DNA of 64,000 bases. Origin: an uncultured Oscillospiraceae bacterium (GTDB taxonomy: Bacteria > Bacillota > Clostridia > Oscillospirales > Acutalibacteraceae). The translations under genes and the position numbers were made by a program. Shown here in pieces: positions 33,592 through 41,224 of the stretch. The stretch lies in NCBI GenBank assembly GCA_900543795.1, contig UQSH01000006.1, positions 1 through 64,000 of the forward strand, read 5' to 3'. Position 1 is the stretch's first letter, and the number at the start of each line of letters is the position of its first letter. The notes below the pieces were generated by a model. That model searched no databases, was not told the DNA's origin, and was given only the letters and a program-made list of their open reading frames with translations.

Positions 33592-34473
33592 ATGAAAATT
33601 ATTACCTTTGACATTGGCGGAACAAATATTAAATACGCTATTTGCAATGAAAGGTTCAAGTTAACGGAAAAGCACTCTATTCCAACCGAGGCATCAAAGG
33701 GCGGACAATATATTATTAACAAGGTGCTTCAAATTATTGAAACCTATGATGGTATCGACAGAGTTGCAATAAGCACGGCAGGTCAGGTTGATTCCGAAAA
33801 CGGCATAGTAGTTTATTCAACTAATAATATTCCCTACTATACGGGAATGATGGTTAAAAAAATGGTTGAAACAAAAACAGGAATACCTACCTTCGTTGAA
33901 AACGATGTTAATGCCGCCGCAATCGGAGAAGCAAAATTCGGAGCTGCTAAGGGATATTCCGATTTTATTTGCTTAACCTTCGGAACAGGAATAGGAGGTG
34001 CCGTTTATCTTAACGATAAGCTCTACAAGGGTGCTCACTCATCTGCGGGAGAGTTTGGACATATTATTGTTCACGCCGGAGGCAGACCCTGCACATGCGG
34101 CGGAGAAGGCTGCTACGAGCAATATGCCTCTGCAAAGGCGTTGACACAAACTGTTGAAAAAGCTACGGGAGAAAAGCTCAACGGCTTTGAAATTTTCAGC
34201 AAGGAAAATTTTGAAAATCCCGAAATAAGGCACATAATTGATATTTGGATAGATGAAATTATTTTAGGCTTAAAGAGCATTATTTACACATTTGACCCGC
34301 AGCTTATTGTGTTAGGCGGCGGAATAATGCGTGAGGAATACATAATAGAGCTGATAGACAGAAAAATATATAAGGAATTAATGGATAATTACAGAAAGGT
34401 AAAAATTGTTAATTCCGACTTAGGCAATGATGCGGGAATGCTCGGCGTTGCATTTGAAGCCTCTAAATTATAA
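33592..34473 (+). CDS. ROK family sugar kinase
   Basis: A 293-residue protein with the N-terminal ATP-phosphate motif FDIGGTNIKYAI (about 5-16), ENDVNAAAIGEA near 102, TFGTGIGGAVY near 128 and the ROK zinc site CTCGGEGCYE near 168. No helix-turn-helix precedes it, so it is a kinase, not a repressor. Glucose, N-acetylmannosamine or allose could each be the substrate; none is favoured by the neighbours. ATG 33592 is used because the promoter -10 lies after the earlier start. Confidence 0.85.
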   Translation: MKIITFDIGGTNIKYAICNERFKLTEKHSIPTEASKGGQYIINKVLQIIETYDGIDRVAISTAGQVDSENGIVVYSTNNIPYYTGMMVKKMVETKTGIPTFVENDVNAAAIGEAKFGAAKGYSDFICLTFGTGIGGAVYLNDKLYKGAHSSAGEFGHIIVHAGGRPCTCGGEGCYEQYASAKALTQTVEKATGEKLNGFEIFSKENFENPEIRHIIDIWIDEIILGLKSIIYTFDPQLIVLGGGIMREEYIIELIDRKIYKELMDNYRKVKIVNSDLGNDAGMLGVAFEASKL

Positions 34474-34474
34474 C

Positions 34475-34508
34475 AAATAACCGTTTGGAGTTATCCAAAC
34501 GGTTATTT
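34475..34508. terminator. Bidirectional terminator between the ROK kinase and FliB-like genes
   Basis: A 13-14-bp stem AATAACCGTTTGG/CCAAACGGTTATT (34476-34488 and 34495-34507), a 6-base loop and T-runs on the plus strand. Confidence 0.88.
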
Positions 34509-34510
34509 TT

Positions 34511-35470
34511 TTATTCGAAATATTTTAATAAATTGCTAACGGAAGCTGCTCCGTTATTCTTGAGATTGTGCTTATATCTTTCCATATTAACATCACTGTG
34601 CTCCGTTTCCTTGCTCCAAAGATGAATGGTCCAGCTATCGTTTCCGAAGAAGGCGGGAATAAGAGCACCTATAGCAGACATTTTTACCTTTGACAAAACA
34701 TCTTTATCATAAACTGCCTGCATAAAATATCTGAAAAGAAAATACATCACAATACTTTCGCAGGATTTGCTATTTATTACCTTTTTATCAAAATGAGCAT
34801 TATTAACCCTTTTAACCCACTCATCATTAATAACCTCGGGATTTTTAAAGATTTCAATTATATCAGAGCCGTCATTGCTTTCTTCATATCCATCTATTTC
34901 ATTCTGCAAGGCAGAACCGAAAATAAGAAGCTCTTTAATTCTTTCGTTTAGCGGCTTTGATTTTTCTAAAACAATTTCATAAGCTTTTTCTCTGCTTTTT
35001 TTAAGCTTAAAATACAGCTGTGCATCTATATCATTTAAGGAAGGAGGAAGACTGTTTATTTCTTCTGCAAAAGAAAAATCCTCTTTTAAATTCCACATAA
35101 TTTCACTCGCAACGGGGCAGGAAAAAGAAATTCCCATTTCACGAACAGAACCGAAATCATTTATAAATCTCGGAAATGTACGGCACGTAAACGGAGTATG
35201 CTCCCCTCCGATTTCAATGTGCATATCACAAAGATTTTTATCATTGAGAAACGGACATCTTTTTCGTTCGGCAAGCCTAAAAACAGTGTTGCCGAATTCG
35301 TCCTTATCAAGAACGCTGTCAATTCTTTTTTTTATATCCCCTGTTAACGTTTTATAGTATGCAAGAGATTCCTCGTCTGCATCAACCTCCCATCCCTGAC
35401 AACAGGAATCGGGACATTCCCCTGCAATACATTTAAAATTTTTATAAAATGATGGTGTAACAAGCTTCAT
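34511..35470 (-). CDS. FliB-like protein (flagellin lysine N-methylase family)
   Basis: A 319-residue protein with clustered cysteines near the N-terminus: CIAGECPDSCCQGWEVDAD (about 14-32), then CPFL...C (about 72-81) and FTCRTFPRF (about 95-103). This is the pattern of the FliB / YkgJ-like Cys-cluster family. FliB methylates flagellin lysines in Salmonella. No flagellar gene is seen here and the family is wide in non-motile clostridia, so another substrate is likely. The Cys set may bind zinc or an Fe-S cluster. Confidence 0.7.
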   Translation of the reverse strand: MKLVTPSFYKNFKCIAGECPDSCCQGWEVDADEESLAYYKTLTGDIKKRIDSVLDKDEFGNTVFRLAERKRCPFLNDKNLCDMHIEIGGEHTPFTCRTFPRFINDFGSVREMGISFSCPVASEIMWNLKEDFSFAEEINSLPPSLNDIDAQLYFKLKKSREKAYEIVLEKSKPLNERIKELLIFGSALQNEIDGYEESNDGSDIIEIFKNPEVINDEWVKRVNNAHFDKKVINSKSCESIVMYFLFRYFMQAVYDKDVLSKVKMSAIGALIPAFFGNDSWTIHLWSKETEHSDVNMERYKHNLKNNGAASVSNLLKYFE

Positions 35471-35530
35471 TATAATTCACATAGCCTTTCCGGATACAAA
35501 TATTTTCTCCGAATAAAATCAATATGAAAT

Positions 35531-35559
35531 AATATAGCACTTTAAAATTGAATATGCAA
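35531..35559 (-). promoter_or_regulatory. Promoter for the FliB-like gene
   Basis: TTGCAT (35559-35554), a 17-base spacer and TATATT (35536-35531) on the minus strand, about 60 bases before the start. Confidence 0.55.
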
Positions 35560-35596
35560 TAAAATATTGCTTTTCGGTATATTTAGACATAAAAAC

Positions 35597-35646
35597 AACC
35601 GATATCCAAATGGATACCGGTTATTTTGGTGCGAGAGACGGGACTT
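35597..35646 (-). repeat. Displaced tRNA-Leu 3' end (copy 1) with its own hairpin
   Basis: TGGTGCGAGAGACGGGACTT (35627-35646) is identical to the 3' end, including CCA, of the tRNA-Leu at 37496-37580. On the minus strand it is followed directly by a terminator-like hairpin (35622-35612 with 35607-35597, one G-U pair). The D-arm and anticodon are absent, so it is not a gene. It looks like the far junction of an element inserted in the tRNA gene. Confidence 0.75.
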
Positions 35647-35647
35647 A

Positions 35648-35874
35648 AGGCTGAAAAACCCACAAACCCCTCAAAATCAATGATTTCTTTCAAGGAACAA
35701 AGTCCTGCCGAAAAACAAAATAAATATTTTCATATCCCCTCAAAATCCCAAAACTAATTCCCTAAAAATGCCCGAATTTCAAACGAAAATTTGCGATTTT
35801 GTCTTGTATTTTATAGTCTTTTCTATGCGAGAGATGGGATGCGTGGAAGTGAGAGAATATGGGCAGAAAAAGAC
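35648..35874. other. Non-coding stretch inside the tRNA-Leu island
   Basis: No ORF with coding character is seen. A degenerate further copy of the tRNA end (TGCGAGAGATGGGAT, about 35826-35840) lies within it. The rest is AT-rich, without recognised sites. Confidence 0.45.
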
Positions 35875-35895
35875 CCCCACTCGTGAGGAGTGGGG
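35867..35895 (-). terminator. Terminator of the HNH gene
   Basis: An 8-bp GC-rich stem CCCCACTC/GAGTGGGG (35875-35882 and 35888-35895) follows the HNH stop by 5 bases and is followed on the minus strand by GTC and five T. Confidence 0.85.
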
Positions 35896-35900
35896 ATATA

Positions 35901-36809
35901 TCATTCTATTTTTGAGCCTTTATTTCTATTGCACCTCCAACATAATGTTTGCAAATTCTCTTCAGTCGTTAAACCACCTTTTGATAAAGGAATTATATGG
36001 TCTATCTCTAAAAGCAAATGAGGTTCTTCGTGCACAGAAACTCCACATTTTTGACAAGTATAATTATCTCGAGCTTTTATATGTTCTCGTAAAGAAGATG
36101 TCATAAGTGCTCTTTGACCTGCAACACTTTTTCTGAATTTAACTAATTCAGATAAGTATTGAATAAACTGTTCAAGATTTTCAACATTCAAGAGAATTTC
36201 GCAGTTCATAGAACTGTTACCGCCTGCACTTGTATAGTTAAATATGTATTTAGGGAAATACAATTGACTTAAATCTATTTCATTAAAACCAAGATTTTTA
36301 ACTAATTTCTTTTTAGAAAAAGTTTTTATTAAAAAGGGAATATCTTTACTAATGTTTGAAATAATTTCATCTCTTTCGGTAGTTAATAAAACTTTTCCTT
36401 GTTCTGCTGCTGAAAAATTATTAAAAACTTCTTCGAAATTATTCAATGTTTCTTCTGTTGGTTTTATGTTAAAGTATTTGCACAAATACTTAAAAGGTTG
36501 TTGTTCAGCATTCCTACATACAGAAAGAGAACAGTTATATACATATTGAGATTTAGGGCGCTTTTTGAGTTCAGGTCTTTTAAAATTCCACTTACTATTA
36601 TCTTGATATGTTGCTTGTCCGTAATTTATTTGATTAACATTTAAATATGTGTTTTTCAAAGACTCTATATGCTGATTTAATTCATTGCATTTTTGAGTAT
36701 AATGTTGAATACTATTTTTTAAAGTCAAAAATTTTGAACTTTTGTAATAGGCATATTCGTAGATAAAGAAAGCAAGAAGTACAAGTGCAATTATTAATAA
36801 AATCTCCAT
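35901..36809 (-). CDS. Membrane-anchored HNH endonuclease-domain protein
   Basis: A 302-residue protein. Residues 1-20 are a hydrophobic helix, followed by a predicted coiled segment (about 28-60). The middle (about 75-235) matches nothing I know. The C-terminus is an HNH nuclease: RDNYTCQKCG (about 243-252), LEIDHIIPLSKGG (about 268-280), NLQTLCWRCNRNKGSK (about 285-300), with both CxxC zinc pairs and the catalytic histidine. GAGGTGG precedes the ATG. Local lines fall to about 18-23% G+C, well below the neighbours. It lies between tRNA-Leu end repeats, so acquisition by transfer is likely. Defence against phage or plasmids is one possible role; a role in DNA uptake or element transfer is another. 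Confidence 0.8.
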   Translation of the reverse strand: MEILLIIALVLLAFFIYEYAYYKSSKFLTLKNSIQHYTQKCNELNQHIESLKNTYLNVNQINYGQATYQDNSKWNFKRPELKKRPKSQYVYNCSLSVCRNAEQQPFKYLCKYFNIKPTEETLNNFEEVFNNFSAAEQGKVLLTTERDEIISNISKDIPFLIKTFSKKKLVKNLGFNEIDLSQLYFPKYIFNYTSAGGNSSMNCEILLNVENLEQFIQYLSELVKFRKSVAGQRALMTSSLREHIKARDNYTCQKCGVSVHEEPHLLLEIDHIIPLSKGGLTTEENLQTLCWRCNRNKGSKIE

Positions 36810-36849
36810 TTTTCCACCTCTAATAAAAAATAATGTAAATTGTATAACT

Positions 36850-36878
36850 ATTATATATTATTAAAAGAAAAAACACAA
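36850..36878 (-). promoter_or_regulatory. Promoter for the HNH gene
   Basis: TTGTGT (36878-36873), a 17-base spacer and TATAAT (36855-36850) on the minus strand, about 40 bases before the start. Confidence 0.6.
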
Positions 36879-37056
36879 CAAAAAGTTATGGAGTTTAGCA
36901 CCATAAATGATTCTTAAACTAAAACAACCGTTAGTTATATGTTTTATATTTAAAGAATGAATATAAGATTTACTAAAAAATTCAACTACAAAAATTAAGT
37001 AGTTGCATAATTCTTATAATGTGTTGTGTCTATGTGCCGAGTTTATAAGTGTAAAA
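36879..37056. other. AT-rich intergenic stretch of the island
   Basis: No coding frame. It contains one terminator-like hairpin, listed separately, and otherwise nothing I recognise. Confidence 0.4.
36975..37005 (-). terminator. Terminator-like hairpin after the gene remnant
   Basis: The arms CAACTAC and GTAGTTG (37005-36999 and 36989-36983) are followed on the minus strand by AA and six T. Confidence 0.6.
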
Positions 37057-37245
37057 TTAATATTCAGCCTCTGTTAAATTATCCACTGTAATTTGTTTTC
37101 TGCAAAGTTTTTTTAACGCTTCAGGTTTAAGCTCATAACCTGCTGAACTTTCTAATAATTCACCCATTCTGAGAGCAAGTTTTCGTTTGTGCGTTAACTC
37201 TTTCAGAAAAGTGTTTGTCCAATCGTACAAACAAGTTTTTAACAA
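37057..37245 (-). pseudogene. Probable C-terminal remnant of a gene
   Basis: The minus frame from a TTG at 37245 encodes 62 residues of ordinary-looking soluble protein (for example LTHKRKLALRMGELLESS) and ends before an intrinsic terminator. Coding continues upstream for about 10 residues without a start until a TGA. No ribosome site is seen. It looks like the tail of a larger gene whose 5' part was lost when the tRNA-end repeat beside it was formed. I do not recognise the family. Confidence 0.35.
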
Positions 37246-37309
37246 AAGTTCAAGAAAATTATAACAATCAATTCTTTTTCATAGGAAAATACTGCTGAAA
37301 ACAAAGAAA

Positions 37310-37355
37310 AACTCCACCTTTGAAAAGGTGGAGTTTGGTGCGAGAGACGGGACTT
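37310..37355 (-). repeat. Displaced tRNA-Leu 3' end (copy 2) with its own terminator
   Basis: The same 20-base tRNA end recurs at 37336-37355, and on the minus strand runs straight into an 11-bp terminator stem (37335-37325 with 37320-37310) followed by TTTCTTTG. The hairpin sequence differs from those of copy 1 and of the true tRNA gene. Confidence 0.78.
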
Positions 37356-37452
37356 TCTTCTCAACTATCGAACAGTCCATCGGACTGTTCTCCCAAATTT
37401 GCCCAGCAAGCATTGCACGGCAAATTTGGAGTTCGTTTCAAGTCCCGTTATA
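37356..37452. repeat. Palindromic repeat element between two tRNA-Leu ends
   Basis: Two strong hairpins stand side by side: GAACAGTCC/GGACTGTTC (37370-37378 and 37382-37390) and CCAAATTTGCC/GGCAAATTTGG (37393-37403 and 37419-37429), the second with a further GCAA/TTGC stem inside. Just beyond is TTTCAAGTCCCGT (about 37436-37448), an inverted piece of the tRNA T-arm. It resembles a dispersed palindromic repeat seen next to tRNA genes in gut clostridia; that is from memory. Confidence 0.55.
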
Positions 37453-37458
37453 ACAATG

Positions 37459-37496
37459 AAAAAAGCGAAATACCCAAATGGGTACTTCGCTTTTTT
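37459..37496 (-). terminator. Terminator of tRNA-Leu
   Basis: A 17-bp stem with one G-U pair on the minus strand (37496-37480 with 37475-37459) begins immediately after the CCA end. Confidence 0.85.
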
Positions 37497-37580
37497 GGTG
37501 CGAGAGACGGGACTTGAACCCGTACGAGTCGCCCCACACGCCCCTCAAACGTGCGCGTCTGCCGATTCCGCCACTCTCGC
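37496..37580 (-). tRNA. tRNA-Leu (anticodon GAG)
   Basis: An 85-base class II tRNA with encoded CCA. The acceptor stem GCGAGAG pairs with CTCTCGC, the D-arm is TGGCGGAATCGGCAGACGC, the anticodon stem CACGT/GCGTG holds the loop TTGAGGG with anticodon GAG, and the T-arm ACGGG TTCAAGT CCCGT follows a long variable arm. It reads CUC/CUU codons. A consensus promoter and a terminator flank it. Its 3' end is repeated at 37336 and 35627, so it served as an integration target. Confidence 0.95.
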
Positions 37581-37594
37581 TTGCAACGATAGAG

Positions 37595-37623
37595 ATTATA
37601 ACAGAATAATTATCTGTTGTCAA
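37595..37623 (-). promoter_or_regulatory. Promoter for tRNA-Leu
   Basis: Perfect TTGACA (37623-37618) and TATAAT (37600-37595) with a 17-base spacer on the minus strand. The -35 box overlaps the 3' end of the upstream phosphatase gene. Confidence 0.9.
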
Positions 37624-38320
37624 TATCTAAATTGAAAATTTTTAAAATATCTTTTGGGGAGTATATTAATGCACCAGGACGCTCTTTGAGCAGACTGTCC
37701 ACACTTCTGAATCCCCATGCTACCGCAATACTTTCGCAGCCGAGATTTCTTGCAGAAATAATATCAACATCGCTGTCGCCTATCCAAACCGTATTTTTGG
37801 GATTAATGCCCAGATTGCTTAAAATCTCCTGCGAAATTGTTGGATCAGGCTTTGTCGGTTTGCCGTCAACTGCACCCTGCACAACATCAAAGGCTTTTTT
37901 ACCGAAAATTGCTTCCACCATTCCCTTTGCGGCAACATCGGGTTTATTTGTGCAAACAACAAGCTTTCTGCCGCTATCCTTTAATAAACCTACAACCTGT
38001 TTTATCCCATCATAGGCATGTGCGTGGTCAAGCTTTATTTCATTATATTTTACCTTAAAGCGTGCGTATAGCTCATCAAGCTCTTTTTCACTGAGCTTAT
38101 TATCAAATGCACGCTTAACAAGAAGCCTTGCGCCATTTCCGACAAATTTTTTATAATCCTCATTTGTCCAACAGGGATCTATTCCCTGCTCCTTTAAAAT
38201 AAAATCACAGGCAAGCCCCAAATCGTCAATAGTGTTAATTAATGTTCCGTCTAAATCGAAAATAACACATTCGCAATGTTTTATATTTTCTAAAAAGCTA
38301 TCAGTAATTTTCATAATCAT
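37610..38320 (-). CDS. HAD-superfamily hydrolase, phosphoglycolate phosphatase-like
   Basis: A 236-residue subfamily IA phosphatase. Motif I is IFDLDGTLINT (about 20-30), motif II VVCTNKP (about 120), the motif III lysine is in GKPTKPDP (about 153), and motif IV is WIGDSDVDIISA (about 175). A helical cap lies between motifs I and II. Its ATG overlaps the potD stop (ATGA), so it is the last, coupled gene of the polyamine operon. The substrate is not evident; 'Gph' is a generic label. Confidence 0.82.
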   Translation of the reverse strand: MIMKITDSFLENIKHCECVIFDLDGTLINTIDDLGLACDFILKEQGIDPCWTNEDYKKFVGNGARLLVKRAFDNKLSEKELDELYARFKVKYNEIKLDHAHAYDGIKQVVGLLKDSGRKLVVCTNKPDVAAKGMVEAIFGKKAFDVVQGAVDGKPTKPDPTISQEILSNLGINPKNTVWIGDSDVDIISARNLGCESIAVAWGFRSVDSLLKERPGALIYSPKDILKIFNLDIDNR

Positions 38321-39582
38321 CTATTATATATATCGCTCAAATCCTCAAATTTTTTCTTATTTGCATTTGATATAAGCTTTGCCGTTATGCAAACAACAAC
38401 TGCACCTGCCAAAACAGCAAACTGAATATAAACCTTCTGCTCCTCCTGCTTATTTGAAGCGGAAAGCTTTCCGCTTTTAACACGGGTCCATAAATCTGCC
38501 TGTAGCTCAAGAATATTTTGCGGAAGATTTTTAAAATACTGACCGTTTGGAGCTTCCTCGGGATAAACCGCCTTGTTGCCGTACAAGGAATGCTCCTCAT
38601 TATTTCTTACGGTTGTATTTGGAGAAGCGTAATAAATGTATTCCGCATTTTCAAGAGCAACCTGAGGCTCCTGCATAAAATTGATAAACGCCTCTGCTCC
38701 GACTTTATTTTGTACACATTTAGGAATACAAAAGGCATCATAGAAAGTATTAACGCCCTCCTTGGGGAAGCAATAATCCAAATCGGGATTATTTTCGCAC
38801 ATCAAAACATAGTCTCCTGCATAATAGGGCGCAAGCGCATAATCTCCGCTTTCCATAAGATTGAAGATTTCATCCATAACATAAACGGGATTTACTCTAT
38901 CCTTTTGCTCTGCAAGAAGCTGAGCGGCTTCATTCCATTCGCTTTCCACGGTAGAATTAAAGCTCTTACCGAGAAGCGCCTGTGCAATTGCAAAGGCATC
39001 TCTTGAATTGTTAAACATTAAAACCTTATCTTTATACTGCTCATCCCAAAGAATATCCCAGCTTTCGGGCTTTTCTTCAACATAATTTGTGTTGTAAATC
39101 AAAACGGTTGTGCCAACATTATAGCAGAGTGAATATTTTTGTTCGGGATCAAAATAAAGATTAAGATACTCTTCTTCTATATTCTTTATATTTGGAATAT
39201 TATTCCAATTAATCTCGGCAAGCATATCCTCGTCAATAAGCCTTGCAATCATATAGTCGCTCGGAACAATAACATCATAGGAGACGCCTCCGCCGGAAAG
39301 CTTTGAATACATATTCTCGTTAGACTCAAAATTAGTGTAGTTTACATTTGCACCTGTTAAGCGTTCAAATTCCGAAACAACATCCATTGAGCCCTCTGCA
39401 CCGTCGGAAATATATTCTCCCCAGTTATAAACATTAACCGTTGTTCCCTGCAATCCGAGCGAGGCATAATATTCAATCTGCTCATCGGTAAATATTTCCT
39501 CCTCCTCATCGGCAAAGGCTAAAGCATTAAGCGGCAAAAGAGCAAAAATTAACGAAATCAAAAAAATCAAAAATCTTTTCAT
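38317..39582 (-). CDS. potD: Polyamine ABC transporter substrate-binding protein (PotD-like)
   Basis: Extracytoplasmic binding protein for spermidine/putrescine. An N-terminal signal (about 1-25) has no lipobox cysteine. The binding domain has VNVYNWGEYI (about 48-57) and the aromatic/acidic residues typical of PotD/PotF. Near the C-terminus, about residues 385-407, there is a second hydrophobic helix followed by a lysine-rich tail, so the protein seems held by a C-terminal membrane anchor, not a lipid. ATGA overlaps link it to potC and to the phosphatase gene. Confidence 0.88.
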   Translation of the reverse strand: MKRFLIFLISLIFALLPLNALAFADEEEEIFTDEQIEYYASLGLQGTTVNVYNWGEYISDGAEGSMDVVSEFERLTGANVNYTNFESNENMYSKLSGGGVSYDVIVPSDYMIARLIDEDMLAEINWNNIPNIKNIEEEYLNLYFDPEQKYSLCYNVGTTVLIYNTNYVEEKPESWDILWDEQYKDKVLMFNNSRDAFAIAQALLGKSFNSTVESEWNEAAQLLAEQKDRVNPVYVMDEIFNLMESGDYALAPYYAGDYVLMCENNPDLDYCFPKEGVNTFYDAFCIPKCVQNKVGAEAFINFMQEPQVALENAEYIYYASPNTTVRNNEEHSLYGNKAVYPEEAPNGQYFKNLPQNILELQADLWTRVKSGKLSASNKQEEQKVYIQFAVLAGAVVVCITAKLISNANKKKFEDLSDIYNR

Positions 39583-40400
39583 TTACTTTCACTCTTACCC
39601 TTTTCGGCCTTTGACTGTGCAACATTCATAAGAATAAGCAAAACAAGAATAACAAGGAAAATAAGAGTTGAAAGTGCATACATATCGGGCTTAACTCGTT
39701 TTTTTGTTAATGAAAAAATATAAATAGGAAGCGTTTGGAAGCTTGGACCGCTTGTGAAATAAGAAATAATGAAATCATCAAGCGAAAGAGTAAAGCTCAT
39801 AACAAGTCCTGTGATTATTCCGGTGGTTATATTAGGCAAAACAACCTTAAAAAAGGCTTTAACAGGCTTGCAGCCGAGATCCACCGCCGCTTCATAAATG
39901 TTAATGTCAAGCTGCTTGAGCTTTGGCATAACATTTAAAATAACATACGGCAGGCAAAAGGTTATATGTGCCGCAAGGAGCGACCAAAAATTGAGCGAAT
40001 CCGAAATTTTAATTGAAGCACCGAGAAAAACAAAAAGGAGCATCATTGAAACACCTGTTACTATTTCGGGATTCATCATAGGAATATTTGTTACTGTTAA
40101 AACGGCTCTTTTAAGTCTTTTATTTCTGTAATTAAATATTCCGACTGCCGCACAAGTGCCCATAACGGTTGAAATAACCGCAGTGCACACTGCAAGGATT
40201 AAAGAATTTTTTAAAGAATCAGTTGCGGCGGAATTATTAAACATTTCGCCCCACCATTTAAGAGAAAAGTTGCTGAAAATATATGTGCTTGTGCTTTCAT
40301 TAAAGGAAAACAAAGCCATAACTCCAATCGGAGCATAGAGAAAAAACAAAATAAGTGCAAGATATATTTTTGATAAAGGAGAAAGTCTTTTTTTCTTCAT
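39579..40400 (-). CDS. potC: Polyamine ABC transporter permease PotC
   Basis: A 273-residue inner-membrane permease with six predicted helices. The cytoplasmic EAA loop is near YEAAVDLGCKPVKAFFKVVLP (about 178-198). It overlaps potB and potD by 4 bases (ATGA) on each side. It forms the channel with PotB, driven by PotA. Confidence 0.92.
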   Translation of the reverse strand: MKKKRLSPLSKIYLALILFFLYAPIGVMALFSFNESTSTYIFSNFSLKWWGEMFNNSAATDSLKNSLILAVCTAVISTVMGTCAAVGIFNYRNKRLKRAVLTVTNIPMMNPEIVTGVSMMLLFVFLGASIKISDSLNFWSLLAAHITFCLPYVILNVMPKLKQLDINIYEAAVDLGCKPVKAFFKVVLPNITTGIITGLVMSFTLSLDDFIISYFTSGPSFQTLPIYIFSLTKKRVKPDMYALSTLIFLVILVLLILMNVAQSKAEKGKSESK

Positions 40401-41224
40401 ATAACAACTCCCCCTTCCGTTTCATCGTCTGCGCCGAGATAATTCATAACGCCGAGGCAAATAAGAATAAGAACCATAAGAACAAGTGAAAGACTTGCAC
40501 CGAGGTTATAATTATTAGCAGACTGAAACTGCGTTTCGATAATATCGCCGATTAAAACAACCTGTCCGCCGCCGAGCTTTTGAGTTATATAAAAGGTTGA
40601 AACGCATGGAACAAAAACCATTGTTATACCGCTTAAAACTCCGGGAAGCGAAAGAGGCATAATAACCTTTCGCATAACCTGAAATTTTGTTGAGCCCAAA
40701 TCCTGCGCTGCTTCAATAAGAGAATTATCCATTTTTGTCATAACCGAATAAATCGGCAATATCATATACGGCAGAAAATTATAAACCATTCCGAGAATTA
40801 CCGCACCGCCGGTGTTGATAAGATTAAGGCTGTCTATTCCCAAAAAGCTTAAAGCGGTGTTAATTATACCTGTGTCGCCCAAAATCGTCATAAGAGAATA
40901 GGTTCTAATAAGGAAATTCATCCACATGGGAAGCATAACAAGCAAAACCATTGTTCCTTGGGTGCTCGCCTTTGTTTTTGAAATAAAATAGGCAAACGGA
41001 TATCCGATAACAAGGCAAATCACAGTTGCGAAAACTCCGTAAAGCACAGACAAAAGTATTGTTGAGGTATAGCTCGGAATTGCCTTAATACTGTTGAGGC
41101 TGAAAGCACCTGTTGCGTCTGTTAAGGCATAATATGCAACCATAACAAGCGGAGCAATAATAAAGATTGCAGACCAAACAATATACGGCTTATCGGAAAG
41201 CTTACCGGCAAGACTATTCTTCAT
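40397..41224 (-). CDS. potB: Polyamine ABC transporter permease PotB
   Basis: A permease of about 275 residues with six helices and the EAA motif IEAAQDLGSTKFQVMRKVIMP. A longer frame goes to 41320, but it lies inside potA. ATG 41224 (MKNSLAGK) overlaps the potA end by 11 bases and aligns with normal PotB N-termini, so it is chosen. Confidence 0.92.
   Translation of the reverse strand: MKNSLAGKLSDKPYIVWSAIFIIAPLVMVAYYALTDATGAFSLNSIKAIPSYTSTILLSVLYGVFATVICLVIGYPFAYFISKTKASTQGTMVLLVMLPMWMNFLIRTYSLMTILGDTGIINTALSFLGIDSLNLINTGGAVILGMVYNFLPYMILPIYSVMTKMDNSLIEAAQDLGSTKFQVMRKVIMPLSLPGVLSGITMVFVPCVSTFYITQKLGGGQVVLIGDIIETQFQSANNYNLGASLSLVLMVLILICLGVMNYLGADDETEGGVVI

Noticed and set aside
35627..35646. 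Possible extra tRNA gene
   Set aside because: Only the T-arm/acceptor 3' part and CCA are present; there is no D-arm or anticodon stem upstream.
35768..36106. Plus-strand frame of 112 codons in the tRNA-Leu island
   Set aside because: Its 3' half lies opposite the HNH domain and its 5' half crosses a terminator and a decayed tRNA end. No ribosome site or promoter fits.
35597..37580. CRISPR array suggested by repeated 20-base units
   Set aside because: The copies are irregularly spaced (about 1.7 kb and 160 bp) and match the tRNA end; there are no regular spacers and no cas genes.
37320..37635. Short frames that end in ...ARDGT or contain VRETGLEPV
   Set aside because: They are translations of the tRNA-Leu 3' end and the palindromic repeat, a common source of false proteins.
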